Shown: positions 26,019 to 33,845 of the stretch, one piece after another
Layout of the letters: every line of letters begins with the position of its first letter
Numbering within the stretch: position 1 is the first letter of the stretch
Assembly (NCBI GenBank): GCA_021815805.1
Contig: JAKAZQ010000010.1
Location: 13,563 to 71,286 of the forward strand
DNA: 57,724 nt
Direction of reading: 5' to 3'
Source: Pseudomonadota bacterium
GTDB lineage: Bacteria; Pseudomonadota; Gammaproteobacteria; Burkholderiales; Burkholderiaceae_C
The notes under the pieces: model-generated
Told to the model about the DNA's origin: nothing
The model's database searches: none
Seen by the model: the letters and a program-made list of their open reading frames with translations, nothing else
Made by a program: the position numbers and the translations under genes

Positions 26019-28190
26019 ATGATCGATACGCACATGGACAACGCGGAACGCGCCGGGGTTTCCCGTCGCGGCTTCCTGAAGGCCGGCGTCGCCCTCGGTG
26101 GCGGCCTGATGCTGGGCGTGTACCTGCCCGGCACGCGCGGCCAGGCGCTGGCGGCGGGCCTGCCCGCGGGCGGCCAGCCCAACGCCTGGGTGCACATCGG
26201 CGAGGACAACGCCATCACCATCCTGTCGGCGCGTTCGGAAATGGGCCAGGGCGTCTACACCGCCATGCCCATGCTCGTCGCCGAGGAGCTCGGCGTCGAC
26301 ATGGACCAGGTCCGCGTCGAGGCGGCCCCGGTGGGCGCGGTCTACACCAACGCCCTGCTCGGCGCGCAGATCACCGGGGGCTCGACCTCGGTGCGCGACG
26401 GCTGGCTGAAGCTGCGCGTCGCCGGAGCGCAGATGCGCGAGATGCTGGTGGCCGCCGCGGCGGCTGCCTGGAAGGTTCCGGCCTCGAGCGTGCGCGTCGA
26501 GCGCGCGATGCTGATCGGGCCGCACGGCCGCAAGGCCAGCTTCGGCGAAATGGCCGCGGCCGCGGCCAAGCTTCCGGTGCCGGCCCAGCCGCGCCTGAAG
26601 AACCCCGCCGATTTCCGCATTCTCGGCACCCCGGTGCCGCGCGTCGACACGCCGCACAAGGTCAACGGCACGGCGCAGTTCGGCATCGACGTCACGCTGC
26701 CCGGCATGGTGTACGCCACGCTGCGCCAGTGCCCGGTGATCGGCGGCAAGCTCAAGCACGCCGACGTGACCAAGGCGCGCGGCATGCCCGGGGTCATCGA
26801 GGTGGTGCAGCTGCCCGACGCCGTGGCGGTGGTGGCCGACGGCTGGTGGCGCGCGAAAAAGGCCCTCGAGACGGTGCAGGCGCAGTGGGACGAAGGCCCG
26901 GTGGCAGCGCTCAGCGACACCTCGCTGGTGCAGACCACGCGCGCCGCCGCGTCGACCGATCCGGTGCTCGAGATCGTCGCGCCGCGCGGCGACCTCGACG
27001 CGGCGCTGCAGCACGCGGCCAAGGTGGTGGAGGCGGAATACGTCACGCCGCTGCAATCGCATTCGCCGCTGGAGCCGATGAACTTCACCGCCCACGTGCA
27101 GGGCGGCAAGGCGCTGGTGATCGGCCCGACCCAGTTCCAGCAGGGCGCCGCCGGCGCCGTGGCCAAGGCGCTGGGCATCAAGCCGGAAGACGTGGAGGTG
27201 CGCACGACCTACCTCGGCGGCGGCTTCGGGCGACGCCTGGAGCTGGACTTCATCGCGCAGGCGGCGCTCATCTCGCGCGCCGTCGGCAAGCCGGTGAAGC
27301 TGCTGTGGACGCGCGAGGAGGACATGACCCATGACTTCTACCGCCCCGTCGGCATCAACCAGTTGAAGGCCGGGCTCGACGCCCACGGCAAGCCGCAGGC
27401 GCTGCACTTCAAGGTGTGCTCGCAGTCGATCACGCAACGCGCCTTCGGCCTGCCCCCGGGCAAGATCGATCCGTTCATGATCGAGGCCGCGGTGCCGGCC
27501 TACGCCATTCCGAACGCGCGCTTCGACCTGGTCATCCACGACACCGGCTTCCGCGTCGGCTACTGGCGCTCGGTCAGCCACAACATGAACGCGTTCGCCA
27601 ACGAAAGCTTCATGGACGAACTCGCGCATGCGGCGGGCGCCGACCCGGTGGCCTATCGCATGAGCCTGCTCGGACACGCGCCGCGCCACGCCACGGTGCT
27701 GCGCCTGGCGGCGGAAAAGGCCGGCTGGGGCAAGCCGCTGGCGCACGGCCACGCGCACGGCGTGGCGCTGATGGACGGCTACGACAGCTACCTGGCGCAG
27801 GTCGCCGAGATCAGCCGCAACAAGGACGGCAGCATCCGGGTGCATCGCGTGACCGTGGTGGTCGACCTCGGCCATGTCGTCAACCCCGACATCGTCAAGG
27901 CGCAGATCCAGTCGTCCATCGTGTTCGGGCTCGGCGCCACGCTCAAGCAGCGCATCACCATGCAGCACGGGCGCGTGCAGCAGACGAACTTCAACGTCTA
28001 CGACCCGTTGCGCATGTACGAGATGCCGGAGATCGACATCACCATCGTGCCCAGCGAGGAAAAGCCGGGCGGCATCGGCGAGCCGGCCACCGCGATGATC
28101 GGCCCGGCCGTGGCCAACGCCGTGTTCTCCCTCACCGGCAAGCGCCTGCGCACCCTGCCGATCACCGCCGAGGCGCTGTCCCAGGCCTGA
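26019..28190 (+). CDS. iorB: Molybdenum-binding large subunit, isoquinoline 1-oxidoreductase type
   Basis: 723 aa. A Tat signal with RRGFLKAG (residues 16-23) and a hydrophobic stretch points to the periplasm. The molybdopterin-cytosine-dinucleotide binding region has GGGFGRRLELDF, and the C-terminal GGIGEPA carries the catalytic Glu of the xanthine-oxidase family. It hydroxylates an N-heteroaromatic compound or oxidises an aldehyde with water as oxygen source. The folded small subunit is expected to be co-exported with it. No cytochrome c gene follows, and no molybdenum cofactor chaperone (XdhC-like) gene is in the window. The substrate is unknown. Confidence 0.88.
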   Translation: MIDTHMDNAERAGVSRRGFLKAGVALGGGLMLGVYLPGTRGQALAAGLPAGGQPNAWVHIGEDNAITILSARSEMGQGVYTAMPMLVAEELGVDMDQVRVEAAPVGAVYTNALLGAQITGGSTSVRDGWLKLRVAGAQMREMLVAAAAAAWKVPASSVRVERAMLIGPHGRKASFGEMAAAAAKLPVPAQPRLKNPADFRILGTPVPRVDTPHKVNGTAQFGIDVTLPGMVYATLRQCPVIGGKLKHADVTKARGMPGVIEVVQLPDAVAVVADGWWRAKKALETVQAQWDEGPVAALSDTSLVQTTRAAASTDPVLEIVAPRGDLDAALQHAAKVVEAEYVTPLQSHSPLEPMNFTAHVQGGKALVIGPTQFQQGAAGAVAKALGIKPEDVEVRTTYLGGGFGRRLELDFIAQAALISRAVGKPVKLLWTREEDMTHDFYRPVGINQLKAGLDAHGKPQALHFKVCSQSITQRAFGLPPGKIDPFMIEAAVPAYAIPNARFDLVIHDTGFRVGYWRSVSHNMNAFANESFMDELAHAAGADPVAYRMSLLGHAPRHATVLRLAAEKAGWGKPLAHGHAHGVALMDGYDSYLAQVAEISRNKDGSIRVHRVTVVVDLGHVVNPDIVKAQIQSSIVFGLGATLKQRITMQHGRVQQTNFNVYDPLRMYEMPEIDITIVPSEEKPGGIGEPATAMIGPAVANAVFSLTGKRLRTLPITAEALSQA

Positions 28191-28198
28191 CGCGGGCA

Positions 28199-28251
28199 GC
28201 CCGCCGGCGCGCACCGGCGGGCCGCGCGGCGCGTCAATCGCGCCGCGCGGC
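28199..28251. terminator. Two adjacent perfect hairpins between convergent genes
   Basis: The first hairpin pairs GCCCGCCGG (28199-28207) with CCGGCGGGC (28214-28222). The second pairs the 13-base GCCGCGCGGCGCG (28221-28233) with CGCGCCGCGCGGC (28239-28251) around the loop TCAAT. The second loop holds the stop codon of the minus-strand patatin gene (28234-28236). No U-tract is present. It probably serves as a bidirectional terminator or 3'-end barrier. Confidence 0.65.
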
Positions 28252-30006
28252 GGCGTCGCCGATGCGCTCGAAATGGCGCATCGTGTAGTCGTAGGCGACG
28301 TCGATCGCGCGCACGTGATCCTTCCAGTTGAGCATGCCGCTGGCCACGTGCGGCGGGCTCAGCAGATGCGTGGCCAGGCTGCGCCGCAGCCGGCCGCTGG
28401 CGTTGTCGTGCACCGTCGCGGCGCGCATCAGGATGGCGAACAGGCTCGGCCACTGGCGGCCGTGCATCCATTGCCAGGTCAGTCGCGGCAGCGTCGGCAG
28501 CGCGGTGTCCTCGAAGCTCGCCGGCAGCGTGTCCTCGCCGCTGATGTCCACCGCCACCACGTCGTGCACGCCGCGATCGTGCATGACGTCGGTCGGCAGG
28601 TTGTTGAGCACCGCGCCGTCCACGTGCACCACGCCGGAGTCGAGCAGCGGCGGCAGGATGCCGGGAATCGCGGCGCCGGCGCGCAGCCATTTCCACAGCA
28701 CCCCGCGGGTATGCACGTCGACGCGCCCCGCGGTGAGGTTCGCCGACGTGCAGAAGAACGGGATCGCCAGGTCCTCGATGCGGCGCGTGCCGAACGACGC
28801 CCGCAGCAGGCGCGTGGCGCGCGTGCCGCGGGTCAGCGCGATCAGCGGCAGCGTCAGGTCGCGCAGCGGGTGGCCGGTGAGCAGCGCCTGGCGCATGCGC
28901 TCGAGCAACTGCCGGTCGTCCCACTCGCAGGCCACGCCGGCCGCCACGATGCCGCCGATGCTGGTGCCGCCGACGGCGTCGATCGGGATGCCCAGCTCGC
29001 GCAGCGCGCGCACCACGCCGAGGTGGCTGAAGCCGCGCGCGCCGCCGCCGGACAGCACCAGTCCGGTGGCGCGGCGCGCCAGCAGGCGGCCGACGCGCGC
29101 CCAGTCCGCCGCGCCGCGCAGGTGATGCCAGGCGAGCCGGCCCTCGAAGCTTGTCAGCCACTCGGTGGCCGCGCGCGGCGCCGGCGCTCCGGGCTCGCCG
29201 AGCAGCAGCAGGTGGCGCTCACGGTGCAGCACGTCGGCGCCGTTGCGGCACATCGCATCGGGCCACGGCACGGGCTGGTCGGCGGCGCGCGCCAGCAGCA
29301 GGAACTGGTCGGCCTGGCGCATGCAGGTGGCGCGCCAGGCCGCGTCGCCGTCGGCGACGTAGACCACGAAGCGGTGCTGGCGCTCGCGCGCATCGTGCCA
29401 GGCGGGGTCGCGCCCGCGGCCGAGCCGGGCGTCGAGCAGCAGCACGCTGCCGTGCCCGCGCAGCGCCTGCTCCAGCTGGCGCGCCACCGCCGGCAGATCC
29501 AGGCCGGGGTGCGCGCCGAGCAGCGCGAAGGTGCGCGGCGGATTCAGCTCCTGCGGCTCCTCGCGCCATTGCACGCGCGCCAGCAGGTCGCGCAGCGCGC
29601 GGGCCAGCGCCTCGGGGTGGGCCGCCATGAGTTCGAGCAGGCGAGCGGTGTCGGCCAGGCGCAGCAGCGTGCAGTCGCGCAGCGCGCGCACCGTGGCGTT
29701 GCGCGGGCGCTGCGTCAGCACGCCGAGTTCGCCGACGGTCTGGCCCGGGCCGATCTGCCCGAGCAGATGCTCGTCGTCGCTGGCATGGCCGGGGCCGAAG
29801 GCGCCCAGGCTGCCGGTGCACACCAGGTACAGCGCATCCGGCACGTCGCCGCGGCGGCACAGCGTCTCGCCGCCGCGCAGCGTGAGCGGCTCGAAATGCG
29901 GCAGCAGTTCGAGCAGCACCGGCTCGCCCAGTCCGCCGAACAGCGCGCTGCCCTCGAGCAGCGAGAGCGTGCGCCGGGAGCCCGCCATGTCGGTCTGCAT
30001 CGCCAT
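28234..30006 (-). CDS. Patatin-like phospholipase with cyclic-nucleotide-binding domain (NTE-type)
   Basis: 590 aa. Residues 17-130 are a cyclic-nucleotide-binding-like domain (GGETLCRRGDVPDALYLV, GQTVGELGVL). A linker region follows, then the patatin domain from about 315: oxyanion loop GGGARG (320-325), nucleophile GTSIGG with Ser349, and the catalytic Asp in VDGAVLNN, where many relatives have DGG. This is a RssA/NTE-like serine lipase, probably acting on lysophospholipids at the inner membrane. The start at 30006 has GAGG eight bases upstream. Its 3' end is embedded in a hairpin shared with the convergent iorB. Confidence 0.88.
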   Translation of the reverse strand: MAMQTDMAGSRRTLSLLEGSALFGGLGEPVLLELLPHFEPLTLRGGETLCRRGDVPDALYLVCTGSLGAFGPGHASDDEHLLGQIGPGQTVGELGVLTQRPRNATVRALRDCTLLRLADTARLLELMAAHPEALARALRDLLARVQWREEPQELNPPRTFALLGAHPGLDLPAVARQLEQALRGHGSVLLLDARLGRGRDPAWHDARERQHRFVVYVADGDAAWRATCMRQADQFLLLARAADQPVPWPDAMCRNGADVLHRERHLLLLGEPGAPAPRAATEWLTSFEGRLAWHHLRGAADWARVGRLLARRATGLVLSGGGARGFSHLGVVRALRELGIPIDAVGGTSIGGIVAAGVACEWDDRQLLERMRQALLTGHPLRDLTLPLIALTRGTRATRLLRASFGTRRIEDLAIPFFCTSANLTAGRVDVHTRGVLWKWLRAGAAIPGILPPLLDSGVVHVDGAVLNNLPTDVMHDRGVHDVVAVDISGEDTLPASFEDTALPTLPRLTWQWMHGRQWPSLFAILMRAATVHDNASGRLRRSLATHLLSPPHVASGMLNWKDHVRAIDVAYDYTMRHFERIGDAAARRD

Positions 30007-30123
30007 CTCGGCACCTCGCCAGCAGCCTCGATGCCGCCAGCTTAGCCGGCGCCGCCGCGGCGCGAAAGCGGCGGCGCCGCGCGGCGCTCAGCAGGATCAC
30101 GCGCAGGCCGGCGCTGGACACGT

Positions 30124-30345
30124 AGTCGAGCGCCGATGACCGCCAGCATCCTGTCCAACGGCCGCGTGTGCGCGGCCTTCGGGCTGGCCGGCGGCAAGCC
30201 GGGGGCGCTGGGCATCAACCGCGTCGAGCGTGCCGACGGCCGCGTCGAGAACCTCGGTTCCACCGCCAGCGTGGAGATGCGGGAAGGCGACGTGTTCGTC
30301 ATCGAGACCCGCGGCGGCGGCGGCTACGGAGCGCCGCCCGGCTGA
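30124..30345 (+). pseudogene. C-terminal remnant of hydantoinase B/5-oxoprolinase (HyuB)
   Basis: About 70 codons encode ASILSNGRV, GLAGGKPGALG and NRVERADGR and end in GDVFVIETRGGGGYG, the extreme C-terminus of HyuB/OplaH B-subunits (normally over 500 aa). The family TPGGGGYG is ETRGGGGYG here. Nothing upstream resembles the rest of the enzyme, and no hyuA is nearby. It is a truncated leftover, in frame and ending in a stop, whether or not it is still translated from the ATG at 30136. It lies at the left border of the pigment cluster, which suggests a rearrangement breakpoint. Confidence 0.75.
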
Positions 30346-30437
30346 CGGCGCGGCGCAGGCCTGCTGCTACGATGCCAGGCATCAGGGCGCCGGGGCGACC
30401 CGGCGCACGCCGCGTCACGTTTCCCGCAAGGTCAGGC

Positions 30438-30725
30438 ATGCTGGAGCCCGTCATCCAGAACTATCTCATCCGTCGCGCGAATGTCGACCCCGCCTGTTTC
30501 GGCAATCCGGAACTGCGCGTCGCCGAGTTCGGCCTCGATTCGCTCGGGCTGGTCGAGATGCTGTTCGACATCGAGGAGCGTTTCGGCTTCCAGCTGTCGG
30601 ACCCAATGAAATTCCAGGCCATGAGCTTTCGCGACATGGTCGATTGCATCGAGGCGGAGCTTCGCCGCCACAACGGCGGCGAACTGCCGCGGCAGGACGC
30701 GCTGGACATGTCGACCCAGCGCTGA
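30438..30725 (+). CDS. Acyl carrier protein (aryl polyene cluster, first)
   Basis: 95 aa. The phosphopantetheine site is FGLDSLGLVEMLFDIEE, with the modified Ser in DSL at about residue 36. Acidic helices and a conserved hydrophobic pattern fit the ACP fold. Type II aryl-polyene pathways use two ACPs (ApeE/ApeF type) that carry the aromatic starter and the growing polyene; which one this is cannot be told. AAGG lies eight bases before the ATG at 30438. It begins a 16-gene plus-strand operon. Confidence 0.88.
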   Translation: MLEPVIQNYLIRRANVDPACFGNPELRVAEFGLDSLGLVEMLFDIEERFGFQLSDPMKFQAMSFRDMVDCIEAELRRHNGGELPRQDALDMSTQR

Positions 30726-30761
30726 GCCGCGGGCTTGCGGCGCAGCCAGGAGGGCGCATCC

Positions 30762-32081
30762 ATGACCCGGCCGCGAACCCTTGCCGAAACCGCGCCGCGC
30801 CGCGTGGTGGTCACCGGCATGGGCATGCTGTCGCCGCTCGGCGCGGACGTGCCGGGCAGTTTCGCCGCGGCGCTCGGCGGGCGCAGCGCGGTGCGTCCGG
30901 CACCCGCCGAGCTCGCCGCCGGGCTGCCCGGCATGCTGATGGCGCGCGCCGCGCGCGAACCCGCCGCGCTGCTCGAGCCGGCGGACCGCGGGCTTGACCG
31001 CGCCACGCAGTTCGCGCTGCTGGCGGCCGCCCAGGCGCTGGCCGACGCGGGCTTCGAGGCATCCCCGGACGACGCCGATCGCATCGGCGTGTTCGTGGGC
31101 ATCGGCTTCGGCGGCGCCTGTTCGCTCGACGCGATGTTCACGCGCTATTTCCACCTGCTGCTCGGCGACGAGGCGGGGCGCCGGCGTGCCAGCGTGGTGC
31201 ACCCGCTGACGGTGCCGCGCCTGATGGCCAATGCCGCGCAGGCGCTGCTGTCCATGCGCCACGGCTTGCGCGGCATGGGCAACACCTTCGCGGTCGCCTG
31301 CGCCTCGTCGGCGATCGCCGCCGGCGAGGCGCTGCGCGCCATCCGCCACGGCTACCTGGACGCCGCCCTGGTGGTCGGCGCCGAGGCCATGCTGGTCCCC
31401 GGGGCCATGGTCGCGTGGAACGCGCTGCGCGTGCTGGCCAGGCCCGACGCCGCGCATCCGGCCGCCAGCTGCCGGCCCTTCGACCGCCGGCGCAGCGGCT
31501 TCGTGCTCGGCGAGGGCGCCGGTGCGCTGCTGCTGGAAAGCGCCGCCCGCGCCGCGGCGCGCGGCGCGGGCGCGCTGGCCGAACTCGCCGGCTACGGCGC
31601 GAGCAGCGACGCCCATCACCTGACCGCGCCGTCGTCGCGCGGGCAGGTCGCCGCGATGCTCCAGGCGCTGGCACAGGCCGACCTGTCGCCCGACGCGATC
31701 GGCTACGTCAACGCCCACGGCACGGCCACCGAGGTCGGCGACGTGGTCGAGGCGCAGTCGCTGGTCGAGGTGTTCGGCGCGCACCAGCGCGGCCCCGCGG
31801 TGAGCTCCACGAAGGCCGTGCACGGGCACCTGGTGGGCGCCGGCGGCGCCATCGAGCTGATCCTCGCCATCCAGGCCATGCGCAGCGGCGTGCTGCCTGC
31901 CACCGCGCATCTCGAGCAGCCCGATGCGCGCTGCGCCATCGATCTGATCGCCGGCGCGCCGCGCCGCGTCGAGCGCATCGATGCCGTCATGTCGAACGCC
32001 TTCGCCTTCGGCGGCAGCAATGCCTGCCTGATCGCGCGGCGCGTGCCGGCGGCCGACCTGGCGCCGCCGCCGCAGCCATGA
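30762..32081 (+). CDS. Beta-ketoacyl synthase (KAS II-like) of the polyene cluster, first
   Basis: 439 aa. The active-site Cys180 lies in FAVACASSAIAAG. The two His are in NAHGTATEVGD and KAVHGHLVGAGG, completing a Cys-His-His triad. It condenses ACP-bound acyl groups with malonyl-ACP in the polyene chain. Two ketosynthases occur in such clusters; since the other one adjoins the chain-length factor, this one may be the separate, homodimeric KS (ApeR-like; inference). A perfect AGGAGG ends nine bases before the ATG at 30762. The stop overlaps the next ATG. Confidence 0.88.
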   Translation: MTRPRTLAETAPRRVVVTGMGMLSPLGADVPGSFAAALGGRSAVRPAPAELAAGLPGMLMARAAREPAALLEPADRGLDRATQFALLAAAQALADAGFEASPDDADRIGVFVGIGFGGACSLDAMFTRYFHLLLGDEAGRRRASVVHPLTVPRLMANAAQALLSMRHGLRGMGNTFAVACASSAIAAGEALRAIRHGYLDAALVVGAEAMLVPGAMVAWNALRVLARPDAAHPAASCRPFDRRRSGFVLGEGAGALLLESAARAAARGAGALAELAGYGASSDAHHLTAPSSRGQVAAMLQALAQADLSPDAIGYVNAHGTATEVGDVVEAQSLVEVFGAHQRGPAVSSTKAVHGHLVGAGGAIELILAIQAMRSGVLPATAHLEQPDARCAIDLIAGAPRRVERIDAVMSNAFAFGGSNACLIARRVPAADLAPPPQP

Positions 32082-32782
32082 CGCGCCGCGCCAGCGCCGC
32101 CGGCAGCGTGGCGCGCCGCGTCGCGCAGGCGCTGCGCGCCGAGCCGGCGCTGAAGGGCCTCGGCACCACGCTGATCATGAGCGGCTTTTTCAGCGTCTAT
32201 TTCTACCTGCTGCGTCATCCCGCGGGCCCGGTGACGACCATGCCGCTGACCGCGCTCGACCGCTGGATCGGCTTCCAGCCGTGGGCGCTGCCGCTGTACC
32301 TGTCGCTGTGGGTGTACGTGTGCCTGCCGGCGATGCTCATGGATTCGCGCCGGCAACTGCTGCGTTTCGGGCTGGGCATCTGCGCCGTCTGCGCGGTCGG
32401 GCTGGGCGTGTTCTACGCCTGGCCGACGCGCGTGCCGCCGATGTCGGCCTACTATGTCGGGCACCCCGATTTCCGCCTGCTGCGCGGCATCGACGCCGCC
32501 GGCAATGCCTGTCCGTCGCTGCACGTGGCCTCGGCGGTGTTCGCGGCGCTGTGGTTCGAGCGCGTGCTGCCGGGCCTGGGGCTCGGGCGCGCCGCCCGCC
32601 TCGCCAGCTGGCTGTGGTGCGCGCTGATCGTGTTCTCGACCATGGCGGTCAAGCAGCATGTGCTGGTCGACGTGGTGTGCGGCGCGGCGCTGGGCCTCGC
32701 CGGCGCGCTGCCCGCGCGCGGGTTCGCGCGCGCGCCGCTGGCGGTCGCGTGCCCGGCTCCCGCCCGTCCCGGCGGCCCGTGA
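32078..32782 (+). CDS. PAP2-family membrane phosphatase
   Basis: 234 aa, five to six membrane helices. The phosphatase signature is recognisable as CPSLHVASAV (the PSGH-like block) and VKQHVLVDVVCG (His-x3-Asp). The first motif, KX6RP, is not obvious. Such enzymes dephosphorylate lipid phosphates at the membrane, facing the periplasm. Its ATG overlaps the ketosynthase stop by four bases, so it belongs to the operon. It is not one of the core genes of described aryl-polyene clusters, so it may act on a lipid or isoprenoid carrier used to attach the pigment (inference). Confidence 0.8.
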   Translation: MTRRASAAGSVARRVAQALRAEPALKGLGTTLIMSGFFSVYFYLLRHPAGPVTTMPLTALDRWIGFQPWALPLYLSLWVYVCLPAMLMDSRRQLLRFGLGICAVCAVGLGVFYAWPTRVPPMSAYYVGHPDFRLLRGIDAAGNACPSLHVASAVFAALWFERVLPGLGLGRAARLASWLWCALIVFSTMAVKQHVLVDVVCGAALGLAGALPARGFARAPLAVACPAPARPGGP

Positions 32783-32867
32783 GCCAGCCGCACGGACACG
32801 CCCCCCGGCGGGCTATGATTCCGGCGTCATTGCGCAGCTGCGCAGCGTTCCGGGATTTCCTGCCGTC

Positions 32868-33158
32868 ATGTCGACACCCTCCGCCCCGCCGCTCGACGTC
32901 GACCCGTCCTTCGTGCGGGAGATCGCCGAGTTGATCATCCAGTCCCTGGACCTCGATCTCGACCCCGCTGGCGTCGACCCCGATGCTCCGCTGTACGGCG
33001 AGGGTCTGGGCCTGGATTCGATCGACATCCTGGAAGTCGCGCTGGTGCTGTCGAAAAAATTCGGCGTGCAATTGCGCGCCGACGACGCGGACAACCAGCG
33101 CATCTTCAGCTCCCTGCGGCATCTCGCCGCGCATGTCTCGGGGTTGCGCGCAACGTGA
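32868..33158 (+). CDS. Acyl carrier protein (aryl polyene cluster, second)
   Basis: 96 aa. The phosphopantetheine attachment is GLGLDSIDILEVALVL (Ser in DSI at about residue 47). A longer Pro/Asp-rich N-terminus distinguishes it from the first ACP. The stop overlaps the GTG start of the next gene. The block ACP / COG4648 protein / acyl-activating ligase / dehydratase follows the order seen in aryl-polyene clusters (ApeF-G-H-I), so this ACP is likely the main elongation carrier. Confidence 0.9.
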   Translation: MSTPSAPPLDVDPSFVREIAELIIQSLDLDLDPAGVDPDAPLYGEGLGLDSIDILEVALVLSKKFGVQLRADDADNQRIFSSLRHLAAHVSGLRAT

Positions 33159-33829
33159 ACCTGGCGTTCCGCCGCCACGCGCTGCGCCCGCTGCTCACCG
33201 GGGCCGGCGTGGCGTGTTCGCTGCTCGCGTGGGCCGCGGCGCGGCGCGTGCAGCCCGGGCTGGCCGCGGTGGCGCTCACCTGGGGCCCGCTGGCGCTGCT
33301 CGGCGCGTGGTCGATCTGGCGCAGCCGCCACCGACGCGTGCTCGGCCTGCTCGGCATCGCGTTCGTGCTGGCGCTGTGGCGCGTCCGCGGCGCCCTGCTC
33401 GCGCATCTCGAACTGGCCTACCTGTTCGAGCATGCCGGCAGCCTGAGTCTGCTCGGGCTCATGTTCGGCAGCACGCTGCGGCGCGGCAGCGAGCCGCTGG
33501 TGACGCGCTTCGCGGCGACGGCGCGGCCGGCGATGTCCGCGGCGCTGCGTCGCTACACGCGCGGCGTGACGCTGGCCTGGACCCTGTTCTTCGCCGCCAT
33601 GGCCTGTGCCTCGGTCGCGCTGTTCGCCACCCGCACGCTGCGCGAATGGACCCTGTTCGCCACGCTCGGCACCCCGCTGCTGGTGGCGCTGATGTTCGTC
33701 GCCGAGTACCTGGCGCGGCTGCGCCTGGTCGCCGCCGACGAGCAATCCGGGCCGTGCGAGGCGGTGCTCGCCTATCTGCGCTACAGCGCCGCACAGAGGG
33801 CCGATCCCGGCGACCGGGTGTCGGGCTGA
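33155..33829 (+). CDS. COG4648-family membrane protein of aryl polyene cluster
   Basis: 224 aa with about six hydrophobic helices (for example GVACSLLAWAAA and VALTWGPLALLGAW). No catalytic motif is seen. COG4648 proteins are found almost only in aryl-polyene/xanthomonadin clusters, and their role is unknown; a membrane scaffold or chaperone is a guess. The GTG start overlaps the ACP stop (GTGA), and AMP-ligase translation begins 17 bases after its stop. Confidence 0.85.
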   Translation: MNLAFRRHALRPLLTGAGVACSLLAWAAARRVQPGLAAVALTWGPLALLGAWSIWRSRHRRVLGLLGIAFVLALWRVRGALLAHLELAYLFEHAGSLSLLGLMFGSTLRRGSEPLVTRFAATARPAMSAALRRYTRGVTLAWTLFFAAMACASVALFATRTLREWTLFATLGTPLLVALMFVAEYLARLRLVAADEQSGPCEAVLAYLRYSAAQRADPGDRVSG

Positions 33830-33845
33830 GCCTGCGGGGCATCGC

